From: a bacterium
GTDB taxonomy: Bacteria > Actinomycetota > Acidimicrobiia > Acidimicrobiales > Bin134
Reading direction: 5' to 3'
NCBI GenBank assembly: GCA_026708015.1
Contig: JAPOVT010000007.1
Span: forward strand, 6,425-70,424
DNA length: 64,000 nt
In this document: in pieces, positions 33,720 through 40,742 of the stretch
Layout of the letters: the number at the start of each line of letters is the position of its first letter
Position numbering within the stretch: position 1 is the first letter of the stretch
The notes under the pieces: generated by a model
What the model saw: only the letters and a program-made list of their open reading frames with translations
Databases searched by the model: none
What the model was told of the DNA's origin: nothing
Made by a program: the position numbers and the translations under genes

Positions 33720-34579
33720 GGCTTGCCCACGCCGGGGACGGTGACGTCGGTGGCGTAGATGGAGCCGGTCTTGGCTGCGGTCACCACTTCTTTCTTCCAG
33801 TCGTCGGCGGCGCAGATGAGGAGCGTGTGGCGGTCGTCGCCGCCGAGCACGCAGGCTACCGGGACCTTGGGGGCCATGTCGTAGGAGTCGGTTACCTCTC
33901 CCCCGGGCAGCACCCGGAACACCCGCAGACCCAACGGGTCGGCTACCCACACCGCCCCCTCCGCGTCTAGGCAGATGCCATCGGGCGGGGCCACCGGCAG
34001 CTTGTCGGACTCGGGCACCAACTCGGCATAGACCCGCCGCTTGGAAAGGGTGCCGTCGGCGGCCACATCGAACGCCGTGAGGCGGGAGGCGGCGCTCTCG
34101 GCCACGATCAGCGTCTCCTCATCGGGGGTCAGGATGTGGCCGTTGGGGGCCTCCATCTCTGGCGCGCCCACGCTCACCGAGCCGTCGGGAGCCACTCGGA
34201 AGGTCTGGCCGGTGAACCGGTCGCCCCCCTGGTGGATCCTCTGGCCCATGTCGCCGATGTAGGCGGTGCCGTCGGAGCGCACGATCATGTCGTTGATGTC
34301 GCCGACGGCCAGAGGCGACAAGTCGGCGTGCTCCACCATGGAGCCGTCGGGCTCTTGGCGCAGCAGCTTCTGGGTGGACATGGCCACCACCAGCAGCCGG
34401 CCGTCGGGCAGCCAGCCCAATCCGGAGGGGTCGTCCCAATCGACCACCGCCACGGTTTCAGCGTTTCCGTCCAGGTCGGTGCGGATCACCCGATGGGCGT
34501 GCATGTCGGAGAACCACAGTGCGCCGTCACGCCATCGGGGACCCTCGGAGAAGTTGAGCCCGTCCAAGATCGTGCGCAT
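33716..34579 (-). CDS. SMP-30/gluconolactonase-like six-bladed propeller lactonase
   Basis: The 287-residue protein shows the repeated beta-propeller strands of SMP-30. The metal-site residues lie in FSEGPRWRDGALWFSDMHAH (Glu), DINDMIVRSDGTAYIGDMG (Asn/Asp) and PDGICLDAEGAVWVADP (Asp). It should open sugar or aromatic lactones with a divalent metal. A strong AGGAGG precedes the ATG. It is divergent from the TauD-family gene across 50 bases. Confidence 0.9.
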   Translation of the reverse strand: MRTILDGLNFSEGPRWRDGALWFSDMHAHRVIRTDLDGNAETVAVVDWDDPSGLGWLPDGRLLVVAMSTQKLLRQEPDGSMVEHADLSPLAVGDINDMIVRSDGTAYIGDMGQRIHQGGDRFTGQTFRVAPDGSVSVGAPEMEAPNGHILTPDEETLIVAESAASRLTAFDVAADGTLSKRRVYAELVPESDKLPVAPPDGICLDAEGAVWVADPLGLRVFRVLPGGEVTDSYDMAPKVPVACVLGGDDRHTLLICAADDWKKEVVTAAKTGSIYATDVTVPGVGKP

Positions 34580-34629
34580 CTAATGCCTCCTCATCGCCTT
34601 GCTTGCAGACGAGATGGCACAATAGCCCC

Positions 34630-35556
34630 ATGAGCATGACCCTCACCCCCGGCATCGACACGGAAGAGTCCTACGAGACCATCCAGGTGTCCCGTATCGG
34701 CGGGTCGCTGGGCGCGGTCATCTCCGGGGTGGACCCCCGCGACAACCTCACCGACCAGCAGTTCGCCGAAATCCACGAGGCATTGCTCCGCCACGAGGTG
34801 ATTATTTTCCGCAACGTGCCCATGAGCGCTGAGACTCAACTGGAGTTGGCCTCCCGCTGGGGCCAGCCCAGCATCTACCCGCTTCAAGCTCTGATGGGGG
34901 TCACCGAGCCCAATACCTCCGTCATCCGCGACGACGCCGACAGCCTGCCGACTACCGACAACTGGCACACCGACGTGACCTGGATCGAGGTGCCCCCCAA
35001 GGTCGCCCTGCTCCAAGCTCTGGTGGCGCCTCCCTACGGCGGAGACACCATGTGGTGCAGCATCACGTCGGCCTACGACGCTTTGTCGGAACCGATGCGA
35101 AACATGATCGACGGGCTGGAACTCCACCACTCCAACTACCCCCAGTACTGCACCAACATGGCGGAGAAATCAGGAAGCTGGGACCTGGTGCCCTTGCTGC
35201 GGGAGGCCTACCCGGGCGTGAACCATCCGCTGGTGCGCACCCACCCCGAAACTGGGCGGCGGGCGCTGTATGTGGCCACCAACTTCCAGCAGTACGTGGT
35301 GGGGCTGTCCGAGAATGAGAGCACGGCTCTGCTCGACTTCCTGCTGCGCCACATAAACCAGCCCCGTTTCCACTGCCGGTGGTCGTGGACCGAGGGTGAC
35401 TTGGCCATCTGGGACGAGCGATCGACCAACCATCGGGGCGTGTCCGACCACTACCCCGAGGTCCGGGAAGTGCGCCGCTGCACGGTGGACGGCGACCGCC
35501 CCTACTTCGACCCGTCGATACCCTACGTGCCCAAGAGCGCCTACCAGCCCCAGTAA
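34630..35556 (+). CDS. TauD/TfdA family Fe(II)/2-oxoglutarate dioxygenase
   Basis: The ATG at 34630 (MSMTLTPGIDTEESYETIQ) fits the family start. The 308-residue protein has the iron motif NWHTDVTW (His-x-Asp), VAPPYGGDTMWCS, the distal histidine in STNHRGVSDHYPE and an arginine for 2-oxoglutarate in VREVRRCTV. It would hydroxylate a sulfonate, aryl-oxy acid or similar compound. The 3' end overlaps the convergent enoyl-CoA hydratase gene by 16 bases. Confidence 0.93.
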   Translation: MSMTLTPGIDTEESYETIQVSRIGGSLGAVISGVDPRDNLTDQQFAEIHEALLRHEVIIFRNVPMSAETQLELASRWGQPSIYPLQALMGVTEPNTSVIRDDADSLPTTDNWHTDVTWIEVPPKVALLQALVAPPYGGDTMWCSITSAYDALSEPMRNMIDGLELHHSNYPQYCTNMAEKSGSWDLVPLLREAYPGVNHPLVRTHPETGRRALYVATNFQQYVVGLSENESTALLDFLLRHINQPRFHCRWSWTEGDLAIWDERSTNHRGVSDHYPEVREVRRCTVDGDRPYFDPSIPYVPKSAYQPQ

Positions 35557-36392
35557 TCACCGCCGAAGCGCTCATCGCGCTCGGCCAGCGCCCCCTTCAT
35601 GCCCTTCTCCCGGGACGTCTCGTGGAAGTCGAACTCGTCGGGACTTCGGCGGGTGCCCATCACGAACAGCGGGTGGACGCCGTAGTGGGGGGTGAACGAC
35701 TGGCCAATGCCCAGGATGTCGTAGGCCATGTGGGCTACCGTACGCCCAGTGGCGATGCCGTCGCGGGGCAGGCTGGCCAGGGTCCCGGTGAGCTGGGCCA
35801 CTGCCTCATCGAGCTCTTCTGCGGGCACCACTCGGTTGACCAGGCCCAGACGCTCGGCCTCGGCGGCGTCGAACTTGCGCCCGGTCACCACCAGCTCGTT
35901 GGCCCGCTTCAACCCGATCTGGGAGGCCAGCATGGGGTACAGCCACGAGGTGCCCGCCGAGCCGAACCGCTCCTCGGGCAGTCCGAACGTCGCATCGTCG
36001 GTCACCACTGCGAAGTCGCACACCAGCACCAAGTAGAGCCCGGCACCGATGCAAGGCCCGTGGACTCGGGCCACGATGGGCTTGGCCGAATACAGCAGGT
36101 CGCGCATCACCCACGCCCGGCGGCGCAGACCAGCAACGGCGAACCGCCCGCCCTTAGTTTCGGCCCCGCCGTAGAAGTCGTCGGGGCTGGACAGGTCGAA
36201 CCCCGCGGTGAACCCTCGACCCGCCCCGGCCAGCACGATGCACTTCACGTCGTCGTCGGCCTCGGCCTGGCGAACGAAGGCCACAATCTGGTCGAACATC
36301 TCGTCGGTCAGAGCGTTGAACACCTCTGGCCGGTTGAGAGTGATCAACGCCACCGCCCCGTCCGTTTCATACACCACTTGGTTGTCTGCCAT
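35541..36392 (-). CDS. Enoyl-CoA hydratase/isomerase (crotonase) family protein
   Basis: The start at 36392 (MADNQVVYETDGAVALITL) is the crotonase start; the longer frame adds seven unsupported codons. The 283-residue product has LNRPEVFNALTDEMFDQIVA, the oxyanion-hole strands AGAGRGFTAGFDLS and VHGPCIGAGLYLVLVCDFAV, and LPEERFGSAGTSW where the first catalytic Glu is expected. It acts on an acyl-CoA in beta-oxidation-like catabolism. Confidence 0.92.
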   Translation of the reverse strand: MADNQVVYETDGAVALITLNRPEVFNALTDEMFDQIVAFVRQAEADDDVKCIVLAGAGRGFTAGFDLSSPDDFYGGAETKGGRFAVAGLRRRAWVMRDLLYSAKPIVARVHGPCIGAGLYLVLVCDFAVVTDDATFGLPEERFGSAGTSWLYPMLASQIGLKRANELVVTGRKFDAAEAERLGLVNRVVPAEELDEAVAQLTGTLASLPRDGIATGRTVAHMAYDILGIGQSFTPHYGVHPLFVMGTRRSPDEFDFHETSREKGMKGALAERDERFGGDYWGW

Positions 36393-36471
36393 GTTCCCTA
36401 TCCTGCCGGACAACGGTCATCCTCGCCGCAGGGTAGGAGGAATACGCCTGCTGCCCCCGTATCCTGCGGAC

Positions 36472-36576
36472 CGTGAGCAACCCCCTACCCGGTTGGCCCG
36501 GCGGCTGGGCACTGGGGATGCGATCGTCATGGGGCTGGGGTCGATGATCGGGGCCAGCGTGTTCGCCATGCCTTGA
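36472..36576 (+). pseudogene. 5' remnant of an APC-family amino-acid permease
   Basis: Frame 1 from 36472 reads RLARRLGTGDAIVMGLGSMI then GASVFAMP and a TGA at 36574-36576. This is the N-terminal cytoplasmic segment and first half-helix of an APC-superfamily permease (normally about 450 residues). The rest of the gene is missing. No good in-frame ATG remains. It is an N-terminal stub left by deletion, convergent with the epimerase gene. Confidence 0.6.
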
Positions 36577-36696
36577 ACCCGGCACCCTCATAACCCCTTG
36601 ACCAAAAAACGGGGTCCGGTCACAAGACCATAGTTACCCCTCGACGGTTCAGCCCTCAGACGATAGGAAGACCCAACTCAGAATTCGAAGTACAGT

Positions 36697-37797
36697 TCAG
36701 ATCTTGCTCTGCACGTTAGCGGCGATCTGGTCCTCGAAGGTGAAATCCAAATCGAGGCTCTGGTCGAGGCCCTCGGCAACCATCCAGCGGTACACATGGT
36801 CGACCATGGCTGCCAGGGTGTATTCCGGCTCCCAGCCGATGTCGGCTCGCAGCCGGTCGACGGAGAACACCACGCTGCGGTTCCAGCGGTGCAGGTTGGG
36901 AGCCAGCCGCTGCACGAGTTGAGCGAGTTTGAACCGCCGCCGCATGTTGTCGGCGTCGGCTCGGGCGGAGTCGGAGCTGCGGATGTCTATGTTCACCGGG
37001 GAGGCCTTGCCCTCCTCGAACACCAGGGCGCCGTCCCACAGGTCGTCCATGACCGGGGCGGGGATGAACACCTTGTTCGCCTCCACCCCCAACACATCGG
37101 CAAAAGCGTCCACATAGCCCACATCTGACTGATAGGTCCCGCCGGTGAGGTTGTAGCGCTTTCCGAAGGTTTGGGGCTGAAGCATCATCATCCGCAGCGC
37201 CCGAGCCTGGTCGTCCACATGGCCGACTTGGCCCAGGGTGGTGCCGTCGCCGGGGATCAGGACCGGGCGACCCCTCAGCAGCCGCAAGATCATCCGCTGC
37301 TCCCGGTCGGCGAGGATGTTGCGGGGGCCGAACACCATCGAGAACGGCACGATGGAGGCCGGGAACCCCCGGCTGCGCCAGGCGTCGACCAAGATGTCCT
37401 CGCACAGCAGCTTGTGCAGCCCGTACTCGTTCTGGTTGGGCCCCCGATCATCGGGGTGGTCCTCGGTGATGGGCAAGATGTCGGTGGGGGCATAGATGAC
37501 GGTGGAGGAAGCGAATATGTAGTGGCCGACTCGTCCTTCAAACATCTCGATCATCAACTCCATGTCGGCCGGGTGATACGCGCTCATGTCCTGGACAGCG
37601 TCGAAGGTCTCGTCTTTGAGCGCCGACCGCACCTGGTCGTGATCAGTGCGGTCGGCCACCAGCCGACGGACCGACCGAGGAAAGCCCACCGCCGTGCGCC
37701 CCCGGTTCAGCACCGTGACCTCGTGGCCATACTTCACCAACTCCATGACCAAGGCGTAGCCGTTGAACTGGCTCCCGCCCATCACGAGGACTTTCAT
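36697..37797 (-). CDS. NAD-dependent epimerase/dehydratase-like protein
   Basis: The start at 37797 (MKVLVMGGSQFNGYALVME) is the Rossmann start; the frame upstream has no support. The 366-residue protein has GGSQFNG as its nucleotide loop, SSTVIYAPTD, and NEYGLHKLLCE with the Tyr-x3-Lys pair (YGLHK). The extended-SDR C-terminal domain follows. The GGSQFNGYALV start resembles the chloroplast RNA-binding/isoflavone-reductase-like branch. The sugar-nucleotide or other substrate is unknown. It ends near the permease remnant. Confidence 0.88.
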   Translation of the reverse strand: MKVLVMGGSQFNGYALVMELVKYGHEVTVLNRGRTAVGFPRSVRRLVADRTDHDQVRSALKDETFDAVQDMSAYHPADMELMIEMFEGRVGHYIFASSTVIYAPTDILPITEDHPDDRGPNQNEYGLHKLLCEDILVDAWRSRGFPASIVPFSMVFGPRNILADREQRMILRLLRGRPVLIPGDGTTLGQVGHVDDQARALRMMMLQPQTFGKRYNLTGGTYQSDVGYVDAFADVLGVEANKVFIPAPVMDDLWDGALVFEEGKASPVNIDIRSSDSARADADNMRRRFKLAQLVQRLAPNLHRWNRSVVFSVDRLRADIGWEPEYTLAAMVDHVYRWMVAEGLDQSLDLDFTFEDQIAANVQSKI

Positions 37798-37820
37798 ACC
37801 TGCTCCCTTGTCGGCTCCGT

Positions 37821-38237
37821 CTAGCGGCAAGTGTCGGCTTCGGCGCATACCAGCGCTTCGCGCACCGCCGCTGCAATGGCATGGGTGGGCTCGGGAGCAG
37901 GCACGATGCCCTCGGTGCGGGCAAACTGAAGTGCTGCCGCGAAGCACTCCGACTGGGAGATGGCCACTGCTTCGACCAGTCCCGAGTCGTAGATGTGCGA
38001 CACCAGCGGGGACATGCCGTGGTAGCGCAGCCCGCCAGCATGGATGGGGTCGGGAATGAAGCTGTGACCCAGCGTGTGCATCTTCAACAGGGGAGCCAAA
38101 TCATCAGGCCCGGCTGGCTCTAGCGTGCCTGGATGCAGTGGAGGCGGGGGTGGCGCTGGCAGGTCGGGGATGATGTTGTACCACTGCGTGGGAAGTTCCG
38201 AGTCAGGCAATGTGACCCGGTAGTACTCGTCGGCCAT
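37821..38237 (-). pseudogene. trpB: trpB2-like gene with internal deletion
   Basis: The first ~50 residues (TQWYNIIPDLPAPPPPPLHP, then GPDDLAPL) are the N-terminus of TrpB2-type tryptophan synthase beta chains. The rest (KMHTLGHSFIPDPIHAGGLR, YHGMSPLVSH, ARTEGIVPAPEPTHAI) is the C-terminal part. About 240 residues between them, including the PLP-binding lysine, are gone, and the join is in frame. The last ~20 residues are also replaced by a short unrelated tail. A good GGAGGAGACCC ribosome site remains, so a 138-residue product may still be made, but it cannot be a tryptophan synthase. Confidence 0.8.
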
Positions 38238-38385
38238 GGGTCTCCTCCGTGTTCAGGGCAGTGAAAACCTACACCATGCCAGCCCTGCGAGAAGACGGCA
38301 CGGATCCGAATGCCTCAGTGGTTGCGCCGAAAACCCATCAGGTGTTCCAACTTTGGCCAGTTACTTATACTTTCGTCTATAAAAC

Positions 38386-38391
38386 TATAAT
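38386..38391 (+). promoter_or_regulatory. Consensus TATAAT -10 box upstream of the Schlafen-like gene
   Basis: A perfect TATAAT lies 19 bases before the GTG start at 38410, inside an unusually AT-rich patch (38360-38400). TTACTT at 38361-38366 is a possible -35 box at a long 19-base spacing. The leader would be about 10-13 bases. Confidence 0.5.
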
Positions 38392-38409
38392 CATGTCTAG
38401 AATACTGGG

Positions 38410-40209
38410 GTGACCTTTCAGTTTCTTGGTCCTGACCCACTGGAGCAGCAAATCAACGCCGCACTCCAGCACCTCGCCGATGGCCAGGCCCCCAGCCAGG
38501 CCGAGACCACCCAAATCGACTTCAAAGAGGAGCCCGGGCGCCGACAGGGACAGTCGATCATCCCCGGCGAACGCACCAGCAAGGTGGCGGCTTCATATCT
38601 CGCCGAGGAGATGGCGTGCATGGCCAACACGCCAGGGGGAGGCGCTCTCATTGTGGGAATCGCCGACGATGGCACACGGATCGGAACCGAGCTCGATGCC
38701 GAATGGCTGCGTCACCGCATCTACGAGCTGACCGAGCGCAAGCTCACCATCGATGTCAGAGAGGCTGTCCTCTGTGAATGCAGAATCTTGGTGCTCACCG
38801 CCCATGAAGCAGTTGAACCCATCCGGTACGGGGGGCGCATCCGGTGGCGCATCGATGCCAACTGCGTTGAAATCGATGCCTCGACATGGTATACAAGAAA
38901 GCCCCATAACAGCGGCTTTGATTGGTCTGAGCAGCCATCTGGACAGACCCTCGACGACGTGAGCCCAGTAGCAGCCGAAATCGCAAGGCGCTACCTACGG
39001 CAGCGAGGCAGCCCAACCGATTCAGAGTTGGCAGAAGCCCCTGTCGCCGACCTCATGCGCCGCCTGAATCTGGCCGATAGCAGCAGTCGTCTGACCAACG
39101 CAGGCAGCTTGCTGTTTGTCGCGACTCCCTACCCCGGCATCGACTACATCCGACGCGACACCCCAGGCGGCGACAGTCGCAACCGCGTCCGCAGCACTGG
39201 TCCCCTGTTGGAGCAAATCCACGAGGTTGAACTGGCTTGCCAGGCCGCCAACCGCACGTTCCACATCGCCCATGGCTTTGCCTATGGCCAGCCGCAGGCC
39301 ATCCCACCTAGAGCACTGCGTGAGGCAATTGTCAACGGATCGGTGCATCGTGACTGGCGTTCAACTCTACCCACCACTGTGGAACATGCGGGCGACACGA
39401 TGACCGTCACTTCCCCAGGCGGATTTGTGGGTGGAATCGATCCGTCGAACATCATCTCCCACCCTGCGGTTCCGCGATACCGCAGCCTGGCAGAGGCAGC
39501 GGCTGCGTTGGGGATTGCCGAACGCCAGGGAATAGGCGTCGCCAGGATGACACGCGACATGCTTGCCATCGGGCGGCCTCGCCCGGAAATCAATGAGATC
39601 ACTGGCCCTTACGTACGGGTCACTCTTCTCGGCGGCGAACCTGACAGAGGAGTGATCTTGTTCATTGCCGACATCTTCCCCGAGAACCTGACTACCGGCG
39701 TGGAGCCGCATCTGCTCATCAATGAATTGTGCCGACGCGGCTGGATCGACGCCGAAGCTGCCGCCCCTCTTCTCCAACGCACGAAGGCAGAGGCAGCTGA
39801 AGCCATCTCTCGCTTGGAAGCCGCGAAGCTTGCCGATGAGCAGGATGCCTACTGTGACCGGCCCGAGGAATTCATGCCAGGAGTGATCGCCAAGGTCGCC
39901 GGTGTGCCCGCCAACTACCCGCCCGCGTATCGCCTGAGCGATGAGGCACGGGGCCGACTCTCCCACCTATTTCCCTACCTCAGCACTCCCGAAGGGCAAA
40001 ATGCCTTGATCTGCGACTGGGCCGCCCGGCGCGGCCGCGTGTCCAGCACTGAAGTCGCCGACCTCACGGGTCTGAGCGTGCTCACCTCCGGACGACGTCT
40101 ATCTGCCCTTGCCGACGATGGCTTGATCAGGGCGGCGCAATCCGCTCGTACCGGACGAGGCTTTCACTACGTGCCCGAGCCTCCCCCACCGAATCAACAG
40201 CCCCGGTAG
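38410..40209 (+). CDS. AlbA_2/Schlafen-like ATP-binding protein with C-terminal winged helices
   Basis: A GTG start gives a 599-residue protein. The AlbA_2 domain shows TTQIDFKEEPG (about 34-44), MACMANTPGGGALIVGIADD and a central ATP-binding HATPase_c_4-like module: LREAIVNGSVHRDW (about 300-313), TVTSPGGFVGGI and ERQGIGVARM. The last 180 residues look like two winged-helix modules (LINELCRRGWIDAEAAAPLL; VSSTEVADLTGLSVLTSGRR). It is a paralogue in design, but not a close copy, of the gene at 6631. It is flanked by two gene remnants, which suggests a site of gene turnover. A regulator or defence role is possible. Confidence 0.8.
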   Translation: MTFQFLGPDPLEQQINAALQHLADGQAPSQAETTQIDFKEEPGRRQGQSIIPGERTSKVAASYLAEEMACMANTPGGGALIVGIADDGTRIGTELDAEWLRHRIYELTERKLTIDVREAVLCECRILVLTAHEAVEPIRYGGRIRWRIDANCVEIDASTWYTRKPHNSGFDWSEQPSGQTLDDVSPVAAEIARRYLRQRGSPTDSELAEAPVADLMRRLNLADSSSRLTNAGSLLFVATPYPGIDYIRRDTPGGDSRNRVRSTGPLLEQIHEVELACQAANRTFHIAHGFAYGQPQAIPPRALREAIVNGSVHRDWRSTLPTTVEHAGDTMTVTSPGGFVGGIDPSNIISHPAVPRYRSLAEAAAALGIAERQGIGVARMTRDMLAIGRPRPEINEITGPYVRVTLLGGEPDRGVILFIADIFPENLTTGVEPHLLINELCRRGWIDAEAAAPLLQRTKAEAAEAISRLEAAKLADEQDAYCDRPEEFMPGVIAKVAGVPANYPPAYRLSDEARGRLSHLFPYLSTPEGQNALICDWAARRGRVSSTEVADLTGLSVLTSGRRLSALADDGLIRAAQSARTGRGFHYVPEPPPPNQQPR

Positions 40210-40218
40210 TCGCCGCGA

Positions 40219-40544
40219 CTACTCCTCATTAAGCCATGCAGCCCCGGAAAGCTCGTTCCATCCGTTCGGATTGGCCAAGATTCTGTCGATCTCATCCCTC
40301 CTGCATCTCCTCTGCCAGGGGAAGCGCACACTGCCTCCGTTCCTCGGCACATGCTTCAGGATCTTTCGGAGCCTCTGACCACGCTGAGCATGTACTCGTC
40401 GAGTTCGTCGAGGGCGTCCTGCGACCCGCTGTCGCAGGCATCGCAGCCGCAATCAGGGGCCGCGAGGACGAGAACAGCAGGATCGCCGACCCCGAGGGAG
40501 ACACCTGCATCGACGGCGCCGACAAGCTCTTCGACTGGACTCAC
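40219..40544 (-). pseudogene. Frameshifted DUF6226-like gene remnant
   Basis: Two minus-strand frames continue each other. 40544-40356 encodes VLAAPDCGCDACDSGSQDAL and LDELDEYMLSVVRG. After a frameshift near 40360-40372, the other frame gives KILKHVPRNGGSVRF and DEIDRILANPNGWNELSGAA, then WLNEE and a stop at 40219-40221. The CxCDxC core and the GW-x-ELSGA-x-W end resemble DUF6226 proteins. The N-terminal part is not recognisable. The family name is tentative; the frameshift is clear from the two half-matches. Confidence 0.5.
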
Positions 40545-40679
40545 CGCACCATCATGGCTGCACCCTCAGCTGCATGTGCAGGGAATAAGCGGCCATCTCT
40601 CAATGGCAACAACCGAAACGACCTCAGCGGTCCAGTAGCCCTGCTTGGCCATCTTGGCCGACCCGTCCCGACCACAGGT

Positions 40680-40728
40680 TGAACCTCCCCGGGTAATGCG
40701 CTGGCTGTGTGAAACCCGGGGAGGTTCA
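40680..40728. terminator. 15-bp perfect inverted repeat, possible bidirectional terminator
   Basis: tgaacctccccgggt (40680-40694) and acccggggaggttca (40714-40728) are exact complements with a 19-base loop. The element lies 14 bases beyond the end of the minus-strand CaiB gene (40743). No T-run follows on either strand. Strength and position suit a terminator or mRNA-stabilising stem. Confidence 0.55.
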
Positions 40729-40742
40729 CTGGATGTCGCCGC

